A stretch of 64,000 nt of DNA from Acidimicrobiales bacterium. Lineage in GTDB: Bacteria > Actinomycetota > Acidimicrobiia > Acidimicrobiales > DATDAH01. A program made the translations under genes and the position numbers. Shown here one piece after another: positions 44,366 through 52,612 of the stretch. The stretch covers positions 157,345 to 221,344 of the forward strand of contig JAEUJM010000005.1 in assembly GCA_016794585.1 (NCBI GenBank), written 5' to 3'. The notes beneath the pieces are model-generated. The model searched no databases and was not told the origin of the DNA. It saw nothing but the letters and a program-made list of their open reading frames with translations. Position 1 is the stretch's first letter, and each line of letters opens with the position of its first letter.

Positions 44366-46135
44366 CTACCGGGCGAAGGCGGTGCGGGGCCGCAGCACCT
44401 GGCCCGGAAGGCCGGCGCCCTCGACCAGCGCCCCGTCGCGCACGATGGGCACACCGTTGACGATGGTGGCGTGCACGCCCGTGGGCCGGGAGGTGAAGCG
44501 GCCCTCCCCGTTGGGGAAGTCGTGCACGAACTCCTTGCGGTCCGGGCTGATGGTGTCCGGGTCGAACACCATCAGGTCGGCGGCGAAGTGCGGTCGCACC
44601 ATGCCGCGGTCGGCGAAGCCCAACAGCGCCGCCGGCCACTGGGTGAGCTGGCGGATGCCCTCCTCGAGGGTCCAGGCCCCCCACTCGCGGACCCAGTAGC
44701 GCAGGAAGTAGCTGGTCCACTCGGCGCCGTCGTCGCGATCGAGGTGGGCGCCGCCGTCGGACGTCCCGAGCAGCATGTGCGGGTCCAGTTGCGCGAGGCG
44801 GGTGCCCTCACGCCACTCCGGCGACTCGGTGCGCCAGACGAACTCGGTGGCGAGGTCGTCGGCGAGGGCGATCTCGGCGAGGACGTCCTCCTCCACGGCG
44901 CGCTCCCCCCCGACCCCCCGCTCGGCGGCGATCTCGCGGATCGAGCGGCCGACGAAGGCCTCGTTCTCGGGCCGGGCCACCTGGTTGACCACGAGGTTGT
45001 CCCAGTGGGGCGGCGGGAGGGTCGGCCCCTTGTCGGGGTCCTTGTTCGGGTGGTCCACCGAGCCACGGATCGCGGCCCGGAAGGACTCGTCGCGGAGCAT
45101 GGCGGCCCGCTCCTCGACGGTCTCGGCCTCGGTGAACAGGCGGTTCAACTCGAGCACGCCCTGGTACAGGCTGGTGCCGCCGGCCAGGGTGAAGGTGCGG
45201 TCGAAGGGCTTGGCCATCAGCAGCGAGTACACGGCGGCACCGCGCTCGGTGGCGCCGTCGACGAAGCGCTTGGCGCTGTCCCACCCGGCGGTGGGGGCGT
45301 CGACCTTGGAACGGGCGCCCAGGCCCTGGATGATCACCGGCATGCGGCTCAGCAGGCTCAGGCGGATGAGCTGCTCCTCGCCCGCGTCGTCGAGGCCCCC
45401 GATGGACCCGAACGGCAGGTAGGCGATGGTGCCCCCGTTGTGACGGCCCGCCTCGGCGACCAGCGCCTCGAGCTCGGCGTCGCCGGCGAGGCGGCTGGGC
45501 ACGGGGCGGTCGTGGGAGTCGAAGTGCGTCGGTGCGTGCGACGACGAGAAACCGGCGGCGCCGGCCTCCATCGCCTCGCCCACGATGCGCACCATGGCCG
45601 CGACCTCGTCCTCGGTGGCTTCGCGCTCCTGGGCGGCGTCGCCCATGACGAAGCGGCGCACGGCCGAGTGGCCGACGTAGCAGGCCAGGTTCACCCCGAG
45701 GCGGCCCTCGCGGGCGGCGAGGTACTCGGGGAAGGTCTCGAAGTCCCACGGCAGCCCCTCGAGGGCCTTGGGGGACATGCCCTCGACCCGGGCGAACATC
45801 TGGGTGATGAACGGACGGTCGTCGACCCGGGTGGGGGCGATGGAGAACCCGCAGTTGCCGGCGAGCACGGTGGTGACCCCGTGGAAGCACGAGGAGGTGG
45901 CGTACGGGTCGAAGGTGAGCTGCGGGTCGTAGTGGGTGTGGGCGTCGACGATGCCCGGTGCCACGACCAGGCCCTCGGCGTCGACCACCTCGGCGGCGTC
46001 TCCGGCATCGACGAAGCCGACCTCGACGATGCGGCCGTCCTTGACGCCCACGTCGGCGCGGCGGCGGGGCAGGCCCGAGCCGTCGACCACGGTGCCGCCC
46101 ATGACCGCGAGGTCGAGCGGGGTGTCGCTGCTCAT
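44366..46135 (-). CDS. N-acyl-D-amino-acid deacylase-type amidohydrolase
   Basis: A 589-residue amidohydrolase-superfamily enzyme. The N-terminal beta sandwich starts DLAVMGGTVVDGSGLP; metal-binding HxH is VDAHTHYDPQ; the barrel has GNCGFSIAP and SSSHAPTHF; the late Asp is in GTSDGGAHLD; the sandwich closes with ATIVNGVPIVRDG. It is assigned to the D-aminoacylase subgroup, whose annotated members often act on other amides. The ATG at 46135 overlaps the aldehyde dehydrogenase stop by four bases, so the two are coupled. Confidence 0.85.
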   Translation of the reverse strand: MSSDTPLDLAVMGGTVVDGSGLPRRRADVGVKDGRIVEVGFVDAGDAAEVVDAEGLVVAPGIVDAHTHYDPQLTFDPYATSSCFHGVTTVLAGNCGFSIAPTRVDDRPFITQMFARVEGMSPKALEGLPWDFETFPEYLAAREGRLGVNLACYVGHSAVRRFVMGDAAQEREATEDEVAAMVRIVGEAMEAGAAGFSSSHAPTHFDSHDRPVPSRLAGDAELEALVAEAGRHNGGTIAYLPFGSIGGLDDAGEEQLIRLSLLSRMPVIIQGLGARSKVDAPTAGWDSAKRFVDGATERGAAVYSLLMAKPFDRTFTLAGGTSLYQGVLELNRLFTEAETVEERAAMLRDESFRAAIRGSVDHPNKDPDKGPTLPPPHWDNLVVNQVARPENEAFVGRSIREIAAERGVGGERAVEEDVLAEIALADDLATEFVWRTESPEWREGTRLAQLDPHMLLGTSDGGAHLDRDDGAEWTSYFLRYWVREWGAWTLEEGIRQLTQWPAALLGFADRGMVRPHFAADLMVFDPDTISPDRKEFVHDFPNGEGRFTSRPTGVHATIVNGVPIVRDGALVEGAGLPGQVLRPRTAFAR

Positions 46136-47598
46136 GACGACCACACCACGGACTGGAGCTCGCTGTAGGCGTGCAGGCCGAACGAGCCCCCGTCACGGCC
46201 GACCCCGCTCTGCTTGAAGCCACCGAAGGGTGCCTCGTGGTTGCGCTGGAGCGTGTTGATGCCCACGTTGCCGCTGCGCAGCTGCCCGGCGACGTTGAAG
46301 GCCCGGTTGGCGTCCCCGCTCCACACGTAGTCGTAGAGCCCGAAGGCCGTGGCGTTGGCGAGGGCCACGGCCTCGTCCTCGTCGTCGAAGGGCACCACCA
46401 CCACGACAGGCCCGAAGGCCTCCTCCTGGGTGACGGCCATGTCGACGGTGGCGTCGGCCAGCAGCGTGGGGGCGACGTACCAGCCGGTGTCGGGCACGGC
46501 GGCCTCGCCGCCGGCCACCAGCGTGGCGCCGGCCGCGGTGCCGGACTCGATGAAGCCCCGCACCCGGTCGCGGTGCACCTCGGTGATCAGCGGGCCCACG
46601 ATGGTGTCCGCATCGAGCGGGTCACCCACCTTCAGGTAGCCGGCGAAGGCGCCGAGGCGCTCGACCACCTGGTCGTAGACGCCCCGCTGGGCGAGCACCC
46701 GCGTCGGCGCCGTGCAGATCTGACCCGAGTGGAAGGCCCAGGTGCTGCCCGTGCCGGACACCGCGGCGTCGAGGTCGGCGTCGTCGAAGATGATGCTGGC
46801 ACCCTTGCCGCCGAGCTCGAGCAGCAGGCGCTTCATCTCCCCGCCGGCCACCGAGCCGATGTGGCGGCCCACCGCGGTGCTGCCGGTGAAGCTGATCATG
46901 TCGACCTCGGGAGCGGCCACGAGCGCCTCCGCGGCCACGGGGGTCGACGAGTTCACGAGGTTGACCACACCAGGCGGAAAGCCCGCCTCCTCCATGATGG
47001 CCATCAGCTCGATCACGGCGAGTGGGTCCTGGGGGGCGGGCTTCACCACCACGGTGTTGCCCATAGCCAGCGCCGGGCAGATCTTGCCCGCCATGTTGGT
47101 CAGGGGGAAGTTGTAGGAGGTGATCGCGGCCACCACACCGACCGGTTGGCGCACCGCCACGGCACTGATGAGGCCGCCGGGCGCGAGCGGCGTCGCCGCC
47201 TGCTGGCCCGGTGGGAGGGCGATGCGGGTGGGCTCGAGCGCCCCCTTGGCGTACCGGCGGAAGCGGGTGATGGCCTGGGGGATCTGGAGGGAATTGGTGA
47301 CCGCGAGGGTGGCGCCGGTCTCGGCCTGGACCAGGGGCACGAGGTCGGCAATGCGGGCTTCGAGGAGATCGCCCACCTTGTCGAGCAGGGCGGCCCGCTC
47401 CTCGGGCGCCGTGCGCGACCAGGCCGGGAAGGCGTCCGCCGCCGCGGTTGCGGCCGCCCGGGCGTCCTCGGCGGTGGCCTCGGGGGCCACACCCACCACC
47501 TGCTCGGTGGCCGGGTTCACCACCTCGTAGCCGCCCCCTGAGCCCTCGACCCAGGAGCCACCGATGAGCAGGCCGCGCGTGCCGGAGGAGGTCGTCAT
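46132..47598 (-). CDS. aldehyde dehydrogenase
   Basis: A 488-residue NAD(P)-dependent aldehyde dehydrogenase of ordinary length. The cofactor motif is FTGSTAVGRHI, the general-base Glu lies in LLLELGGKGASIIFDDAD, and the catalytic Cys is C295 in SGQICTAPTRVL. It oxidises an aldehyde to an acid in the cytoplasm. It is the first gene of the operon with the amidohydrolase and the acyl-CoA ligase. Confidence 0.92.
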   Translation of the reverse strand: MTTSSGTRGLLIGGSWVEGSGGGYEVVNPATEQVVGVAPEATAEDARAAATAAADAFPAWSRTAPEERAALLDKVGDLLEARIADLVPLVQAETGATLAVTNSLQIPQAITRFRRYAKGALEPTRIALPPGQQAATPLAPGGLISAVAVRQPVGVVAAITSYNFPLTNMAGKICPALAMGNTVVVKPAPQDPLAVIELMAIMEEAGFPPGVVNLVNSSTPVAAEALVAAPEVDMISFTGSTAVGRHIGSVAGGEMKRLLLELGGKGASIIFDDADLDAAVSGTGSTWAFHSGQICTAPTRVLAQRGVYDQVVERLGAFAGYLKVGDPLDADTIVGPLITEVHRDRVRGFIESGTAAGATLVAGGEAAVPDTGWYVAPTLLADATVDMAVTQEEAFGPVVVVVPFDDEDEAVALANATAFGLYDYVWSGDANRAFNVAGQLRSGNVGINTLQRNHEAPFGGFKQSGVGRDGGSFGLHAYSELQSVVWSS

Positions 47599-47659
47599 CG
47601 CGCCGAAGGGTAACCGGTTCTAATTTCGGCCGCGAGGCGCAGGCCCCGCCGGATCGTGC

Positions 47660-48160
47660 TCAGGCGCCGGCGACGAGCAGGTTCACCATGTTCCAGCTGA
47701 CGATGGCCGCGTAGGCCAGCACCGAGCCGGCGAGCGCCCGGTTCACCACCTTGGAGTCCGGCGGGCAGCAGTTGACCACGAAGGCCACCAGGGCCACGCC
47801 GCCGGTCTTCACCAACAGGGGGGCGTAGGGGTGGTGGATGATCGGCGCCATGACCGGGTTGGCCTCGGTGCCGCCGGCGGCCAGCACCGCCCGGGTGGTG
47901 ATGAGGTCGAGGACGTTGAGCAGGGCCAGCGCCACCAACAGCACCCACCGACTGCCCACCAGGGGCACGTGGTTGGGGTCGTCCACGGCCGGCGCGAGGC
48001 TCGGCAGTTCGGGCTCGGCCTGCCACGCCGGGGCGTCGAGACCTCGCAGATCGATGACGGCGCCCTCGCGCAGGTCGAGGACGAGATCGTCCTTGACCGG
48101 CGCCGGCGCCTCGTCGGCCAGAGAAACCCAGGATTCCCGCTCAAGTCCCCGTTGCTCCAT
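47660..48160 (-). CDS. DUF5658-like membrane protein
   Basis: A 166-residue protein with an N-terminal soluble part of about 70 residues and three hydrophobic helices. The pattern LLNVLDLITTRAVLAAGGTEANPVMAP split around the first helix (Asn-x-x-Asp ... Glu-x-Asn-Pro-Val-Met) is the DUF5658 signature. No function is known for the family. The ATG at 48160 is seven bases after a TAGGGT -10 element, so it may be leaderless, and a perfect 17-bp palindrome covers the -35 region. Confidence 0.7.
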   Translation of the reverse strand: MEQRGLERESWVSLADEAPAPVKDDLVLDLREGAVIDLRGLDAPAWQAEPELPSLAPAVDDPNHVPLVGSRWVLLVALALLNVLDLITTRAVLAAGGTEANPVMAPIIHHPYAPLLVKTGGVALVAFVVNCCPPDSKVVNRALAGSVLAYAAIVSWNMVNLLVAGA

Positions 48161-48167
48161 GCCGAAG

Positions 48168-48208
48168 ACCCTAGACCACTTTTCTCACTATGTGGGCAAA
48201 TTGCCCAC
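48168..48208 (-). promoter_or_regulatory. promoter with 17-bp palindrome upstream of the DUF5658-like gene
   Basis: The -10 TAGGGT lies at 48173-48168. GTGGGCAA-A-TTGCCCAC (48192-48208) is a perfect palindrome overlapping the possible -35 TTGCCC, with a 20-base spacer. Outer CACT/AGTG (48187 and 48213) extend the symmetry. Position suits a repressor operator. Confidence 0.5.
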
Positions 48209-48225
48209 GCTCAGTGAACATTTCC

Positions 48226-48243
48226 CTGGGCCGGACGGCCCAG
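48226..48243 (-). terminator. short GC hairpin after the LEH-like gene
   Basis: CTGGGCC-GGAC-GGCCCAG, a 7-bp stem with a 4-base loop, lies 18 bases after the stop at 48262 on the minus strand. Confidence 0.5.
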
Positions 48244-48261
48244 TCCGGTGGGCCCGGGGAC

Positions 48262-48657
48262 TCAGGCGGCGAGCGGCTCGGGGGCGAGGATGGGGGTCGG
48301 GGCGACCTCCCAGTAGTCCCGCCAGGCGCAGATGAGCCCGTCCCGCAGCTCGAAGGCGCCGATCACGTCCATCTCCAGGGTCACGCCGTCGAGCAGCACG
48401 TAGCGCTCGATGCGCTCCACCATGACCAGGTCGCCTTGCTCGGCCACCGCGGTCACCTCGACCTCGATGTGGTCGAAGAGGGAGCGGAAGCTGACGAGGG
48501 TCTCGCCGATGGCGAGCGGGCCGAGCACCTCGGAACCCTGTACGGGGACGTTCTCGTAGATGGCGTCGGCGGTGAAGAAGTCAGCGGCTGCCGGGGGGAG
48601 CCCCAGCTCGGGCCACGAGGTCACCCACAACACGATCTGCTCGGCGTTGGTCCCCAT
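48262..48657 (-). CDS. limonene-1,2-epoxide-hydrolase-like protein
   Basis: A 131-residue protein of the SnoaL/NTF2-like fold, LEH subgroup. Segments VMVERIERYVLLDG and VIGAFELRDGLICAWRDYW match the region holding the Asp-Arg-Asp triad of limonene-epoxide hydrolase. The Arg and the last Asp (in WRDYW) are present, but the first Asp appears as Glu (ERIE for ERVD). It may hydrolyse an epoxide of a terpene or sterol; a mycobacterial homologue (EphG) is reported to act on cholesterol epoxide. ATG 48657 is chosen because the LEH pattern begins just after it. Confidence 0.75.
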   Translation of the reverse strand: MGTNAEQIVLWVTSWPELGLPPAAADFFTADAIYENVPVQGSEVLGPLAIGETLVSFRSLFDHIEVEVTAVAEQGDLVMVERIERYVLLDGVTLEMDVIGAFELRDGLICAWRDYWEVAPTPILAPEPLAA

Positions 48658-48666
48658 GCCTTCGAA

Positions 48667-48691
48667 GGTACGTGTGACCGGTCGGTACGTG
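48667..48691. promoter_or_regulatory. GGTACGTG direct repeats around ACCGGT
   Basis: GGTACGTG occurs at 48667 and 48684, 17 bases apart, with the palindrome ACCGGT between, 10-34 bases upstream of the LEH-like gene start. The arrangement resembles TetR-family operators. Confidence 0.3.
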
Positions 48692-48764
48692 AATGGGCCG
48701 ATCGGACCCTTCCCGGCGGCCCACGGTGGGCCGTCGGCCCCACGTCGCCCCGGCCCCGCCGGCG

Positions 48765-50297
48765 CTACCGGCCGGCGCGGCGCCGCCACGCCGCCTCCTC
48801 CTCGCCGAGCGGGGTCGAGGGGGCGCCGTCCACGAAGGGCCAGATCTCCTCGGCGATGCGACGCCAGTTGGCGGTGGCCCGCAACTCGCCGAGCACCGCG
48901 TAGAGGCCGAGGTTGATGCGCTGGATGATGACGAAGCTGGGCGGGACGTTGGCCGCCTTCATGATGTCACCGTGGGGTCCCGTGAGGTCGAAGACCTGAC
49001 GCACGGTCTCCGAGGCGTAGGCCTCGTCGATCGTCGTCACCTGGTCCTCGAGCACGAACTCGTAGAAGTGGCCGAAGTAGTCCTCCACCTCCTGGTCGGT
49101 GAACGGCTCCCCCGCCTTCAGCAGTCCGACGTCCTCGATCACCTTGCGGAAGGCCGCCACGTCGGGGTGCAACACCATCGTGTCGATCATGTCGTGGAAG
49201 ACCTTCACCTCGTCCGGGGTGAAGCGCTTCACGAGGCCGAAGTCCAGGAACGTGACCCGACCGCCGGGCTCGAACAGGTAGTTGCCGGGGTGCGGGTCGC
49301 CGTTGAAGGCCTTGAGGCGGTAGAGGCTGCCGAACACGAACCGGTAGATGGCCTCGGCGGCGAGGTTGCGCTCCTCCGGGGACCACGTGGCCAGCTCGTC
49401 GAAGCGCACGCCGGGCGCCCACTCCGTGGTGAGCACCCGCTGCGTGGACAGCTCGTCCACCACCGCCGGCACCGTGATGAAGGGGTGCCCCTCGTAGTAC
49501 TCGGCGAAGAGCCGCTGGTTCTCGGCCTCGAGGGTGTAGTCGAGCTCCTCCACCAGGCGCGCCTTCAGCTCCTCCACGAGGGCCTTCGGGTCGAGCCCGG
49601 GGAACAACATCCCCGTCGCCGAGAAGAGCAGGTCGACGTTGGCCAGGTCGGCCCGGATGGCGTCGTCCACCCCCGGGTACTGGACCTTCACCGCCACTTC
49701 CCGCCCGTCGTGGGTGACGGCGTGGTGCACCTGCCCGATCGACGCCGAAGCGACCGGGAGGGGGTCCCAGTCCGCGAAGACCTCCTCGGGGGGTGCCCCC
49801 AGCTCCCGCTCGACGACGCCGGCGGCGAGCTCGGGGGCCATCGGCGGCGCGTCCTGGCGGAGGTCGGCCAGCGCCCCCCGGACGTGCTCGGGGAGCCCCT
49901 GGTCGAGGTAGCTGGCCATCTGGCCCAGCTTCATCAGGGCGCCCTTCATGTTGCCCAGCGCCTCGGCCACCGCCTCGGCGGTCTTCAGCTGGAACTGCTG
50001 GTCGAGGTGCTCTCGCTGGTGAGCGGGCGCCACCGCCCTGCGGGCCCGGTGCACCACGTACGAGCCCGACGACCGAGCGCCCACCTTGGCCAGATCGACG
50101 CTCCGGGCAGCGCGCGACGTGCCCTGCACCACCAGCGGGCCGGCCGACTCGGAGTTTGCTTTCCGTCGCCACCAGACCGCACCTGCAATCACCGCAGCGC
50201 CGGCCGCCGCGAGGGTGACGCCGAGGAGCGGAGCGGAGCGGCGCCATCGACGAACCGGATGCCGAAGGCGTGCCGACGAAGGAGGCGCCAATGTCAC
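48765..50297 (-). CDS. ABC1/UbiB-family atypical kinase (AarF-like)
   Basis: A 510-residue protein with one N-terminal TM helix (about 23-44) and an ABC1 protein-kinase-like domain. Diagnostic motifs are the KxGQ sequence LMKLGQMASYLD, the Ala-rich loop replaced by ASASIGQVHHA, the ATP-site Lys in VAVKVQYPG, NGDPHPGNYLF, and LDFGLVKRF for DFG. Family members support quinone biosynthesis or lipid homeostasis, probably as ATPases. The GTG at 50297 overlaps the TetR gene stop (GTGA), an unusual coupling to a regulator. Confidence 0.9.
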   Translation of the reverse strand: MTLAPPSSARLRHPVRRWRRSAPLLGVTLAAAGAAVIAGAVWWRRKANSESAGPLVVQGTSRAARSVDLAKVGARSSGSYVVHRARRAVAPAHQREHLDQQFQLKTAEAVAEALGNMKGALMKLGQMASYLDQGLPEHVRGALADLRQDAPPMAPELAAGVVERELGAPPEEVFADWDPLPVASASIGQVHHAVTHDGREVAVKVQYPGVDDAIRADLANVDLLFSATGMLFPGLDPKALVEELKARLVEELDYTLEAENQRLFAEYYEGHPFITVPAVVDELSTQRVLTTEWAPGVRFDELATWSPEERNLAAEAIYRFVFGSLYRLKAFNGDPHPGNYLFEPGGRVTFLDFGLVKRFTPDEVKVFHDMIDTMVLHPDVAAFRKVIEDVGLLKAGEPFTDQEVEDYFGHFYEFVLEDQVTTIDEAYASETVRQVFDLTGPHGDIMKAANVPPSFVIIQRINLGLYAVLGELRATANWRRIAEEIWPFVDGAPSTPLGEEEAAWRRRAGR

Positions 50298-50980
50298 GCG
50301 GGCGGCAGGTCGCCGGTCACGGTGGTGTAGAGGATGCGGGCCATGGCCGTGCGCACGTCGGCGGTGCGGATGCCCCAGAACTCGAAGCCGTACCGGTGGG
50401 CCGATACGTGGGCGAGCATGGCGCTGAGGACCCCGGCGGTGGCCATGGGGTCGACGTGGTCGCGCCGGGGGCGGCCCTGGCGCTCGACGATGACGTCCTG
50501 CAGGGCCACGGTGAACTCGTTCATCAGCCGCGTGCGGATGCTCTGGAAGCGGCCGTCGCCCTCACCGGTCGCGAGGTCGACCACCCGCAGGACCGAGTGG
50601 TGGCGGTCCCAGAAGTCGATGAAGCCGTCGGCGACGGCGAGGGCCGTGCCATAGCCGCGCTCGCCGTCCCAGTCGCCCTCGCGCACGAGGCGGATGAGCT
50701 GCTCGGACCCCTCGCGCGCCATCTCCTCGGCCAGCACGAGGATGGCCGCCTCGACGTCCGGGAAGTACTGGTAGAAGGTCGCCGGCGAGGTCCCGGCCTC
50801 CCGGGCGATGTCCACCACCTTGAGGTCCCGGTAGGAGGTGGTGGTCAACATGGCCGAGGTGCGGTCGAGCAGGCGCTGGCGGGTGGCGAGGCCGCGGCGC
50901 CCCGGCACCCGGCCGTCGACCGCCCGCAACTCCTCCTCGACGGGCTCCGCGCCGGTCGGGGGGACGGCGTCGGCGGCCAC
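50294..50980 (-). CDS. TetR-family transcriptional regulator
   Basis: A 228-residue regulator from GTG 50980. Residues from about 25 form the helix-turn-helix: TRQRLLDRTSAMLTTTSYRD then VVDIAREAGTSPATFYQYFP. The ligand-binding domain is typical in length and all-helical (FIDFWDRHHSVLRVVDLA). It lies five bases after the isochorismatase-fold gene and is translationally coupled to the ABC1 kinase. A CTGAC-N5-GTCAG palindrome at the head of this operon (52598) is a plausible autoregulatory site. Confidence 0.85.
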   Translation of the reverse strand: MAADAVPPTGAEPVEEELRAVDGRVPGRRGLATRQRLLDRTSAMLTTTSYRDLKVVDIAREAGTSPATFYQYFPDVEAAILVLAEEMAREGSEQLIRLVREGDWDGERGYGTALAVADGFIDFWDRHHSVLRVVDLATGEGDGRFQSIRTRLMNEFTVALQDVIVERQGRPRRDHVDPMATAGVLSAMLAHVSAHRYGFEFWGIRTADVRTAMARILYTTVTGDLPPA

Positions 50981-50985
50981 CGGCG

Positions 50986-51603
50986 TCAGGCCCAGCAGCC
51001 GACGACGTCGTCGACCGTCGTCACCGTGGCCAGCAGGGACAGGGTGTTGTCGATCACGGCGTCGGCGTAGTCCTCGGGGATGCCGGCCACGGCGTCGCGC
51101 GGCAGCACGAACTGGTAGCCGGCGTTCACCGCGTCCATGGCGAAGTTGGTCATGCCCACGTTCACCGAGACGCCGACGCCCACGACGGTCGTGGCGCCGA
51201 GGTTGCGCAGCACCGGGTCGAGGTCGGTGCCGCCCATGGGGCCGAGGCCGTGCAGCCGGGTGAGGACGACATCGGTGTCGACCACGCCGATCTCGGGGAT
51301 CACCTCGACCGCGGGCGTGCCCGGCAGCAGTTCGACCGAGAGCTTGCGCATGCCTTGGAAGAGGCGGGCGTTGGCGTTGGAGCCCTGCCCGTCGGCGCGG
51401 CGGGCCGCCACGCAGTGGACCACGGGCACGCCCGCCGAGCGCGCGGCCGCCACCAGGCGGGCGGCCGCGGGGATCATGTGCCGCCGGGCGATCTCGGCCA
51501 GCTGCGGCAGTGCCGCCTCGTGCCCGATGACCCCGTTCTGGCACTCCTGGGTGACCACCACCGTGTGAGCGGGGTCGACGAGGGCGCGCAGTTCGACCGC
51601 CAT
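50986..51603 (-). CDS. isochorismatase-fold protein lacking the catalytic cysteine
   Basis: A 205-residue protein of the isochorismatase/cysteine-hydrolase superfamily. The N-terminal strand VVVTQECQNGVIG has Glu where the catalytic Asp is usual, and GVGVSVNVGMTNFAMDAVNAG has Gly where the nucleophilic Cys is expected (GVATDVCV in typical members). So it is either non-hydrolytic or uses another mechanism. From memory this ECQxGVIG subgroup is widespread in actinobacteria. The ATG shares a base with the stop of the F420 enzyme. Confidence 0.75.
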   Translation of the reverse strand: MAVELRALVDPAHTVVVTQECQNGVIGHEAALPQLAEIARRHMIPAAARLVAAARSAGVPVVHCVAARRADGQGSNANARLFQGMRKLSVELLPGTPAVEVIPEIGVVDTDVVLTRLHGLGPMGGTDLDPVLRNLGATTVVGVGVSVNVGMTNFAMDAVNAGYQFVLPRDAVAGIPEDYADAVIDNTLSLLATVTTVDDVVGCWA

Positions 51604-52577
51604 CAGAGCCTCGGGAGGACCTCGTGCTCGAACAGTCGCAGACCCTCCCACGCCGTGGCGGGGTCGATGCCACCGCACAGGGGGTGGAACACGAGCACCC
51701 GGCCGGGCTCCTTGGCGTAGGCCACGCACTCGTCCGGGGTGAGGATCTGGAACAGGCCGTCGGCCCGCAGCTCGTCGACGGTGGCCACCTCACGGTGCAC
51801 CGCCGAGCGCTGGCCGGCGCGCTGCCAGCTCGCGTAGGTGGCGGTGTCGTGGAGCAGGTGTCGGCCGACCTCCGCCCACATGGCATCGGGGTCGAGGGCG
51901 ACGATCACGTTCTGGACGTCGGGTGCCGGCATGATGCACATTCCCGGCTCGAAGCCGTTGGCCCGCGACTCCTCCTCGAACCAGGCCCGCAGCTGCGGGT
52001 CGTGGATGGCGGGCTGGAAGCCGAGGCCGAGGCGACCGGCCCGGCGGGCGGCGATCTCGGTCGACCCGCCGACGAGGACGAGCGGGTGCGGGGTGCTGTA
52101 GGGCTTCGGGGTCACCCGGACGGTCGTCCCGCGGTAGGCGAAGGGCTCACCGGTCCAGGCCTGCACCATCACCCGGAGCTTCTCCTCCATGAGGGCGCCC
52201 CGGCCCTTCCACGGCACCCCGAACAACTCGTACTCCTCCGGGCGGTATCCGAGGCCGGCGACCACGCTGAAGCGGCCGCGCGAGAGCAGGTCCAGAGCGG
52301 CGATGTCCTCGGCGAGGCGGACGGGATCGTGCAGCGGCACGAGCAGGGCCTGCACGCTCACCGGCGAGGTGCGGGTCGCCCCGAGCACGGCGCCCGACAG
52401 CGCCAGGGGCGCCGACATGAAGCCGTCGTCGGCCGAGTGGTGCTCGGACAGCACGATGGCCTCGGCGCCGAGGCCATCGGCCCACGCCGCCATCTCGATC
52501 GCGGCCGAGTAGAGGTCCGCCGCCGGGGCGCCGAAGTCGGGCGCCCGGAGGTCGAAGCGGATGACGTACCTGGCCAT
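51603..52577 (-). CDS. LLM-class F420-dependent oxidoreductase
   Basis: A 324-residue luciferase-like TIM-barrel protein starting at ATG 52577, with GGAGCTCC just upstream. Motifs are AIVLSEHHSADDGFMSAPLA, VQALLVPLHDPVRLAEDIAA, LSRGRFSVVAGLGYRPEEY and LVLVGGSTEIAARRAGRLG. It probably uses F420 or flavin. It is the first gene of an operon with the isochorismatase-fold protein, the TetR regulator and the ABC1 kinase, and is divergent from an acyl-CoA ligase only 28 bases away. Confidence 0.85.
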   Translation of the reverse strand: MARYVIRFDLRAPDFGAPAADLYSAAIEMAAWADGLGAEAIVLSEHHSADDGFMSAPLALSGAVLGATRTSPVSVQALLVPLHDPVRLAEDIAALDLLSRGRFSVVAGLGYRPEEYELFGVPWKGRGALMEEKLRVMVQAWTGEPFAYRGTTVRVTPKPYSTPHPLVLVGGSTEIAARRAGRLGLGFQPAIHDPQLRAWFEEESRANGFEPGMCIMPAPDVQNVIVALDPDAMWAEVGRHLLHDTATYASWQRAGQRSAVHREVATVDELRADGLFQILTPDECVAYAKEPGRVLVFHPLCGGIDPATAWEGLRLFEHEVLPRL

Positions 52578-52597
52578 GGAGGAGCTCCTGCGAAAAG

Positions 52598-52612
52598 CTG
52601 ACGGGATGTCAG
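52598..52612. promoter_or_regulatory. CTGAC-N5-GTCAG palindrome at a divergent promoter
   Basis: CTGACGGGATGTCAG lies across the ATG (52606) of the acyl-CoA ligase gene, and 21 bases upstream of the F420-enzyme start on the other strand. It matches 28761-28775 in arms and in three of the five centre positions counted from the left. A protein bound here would block both genes. Confidence 0.55.
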
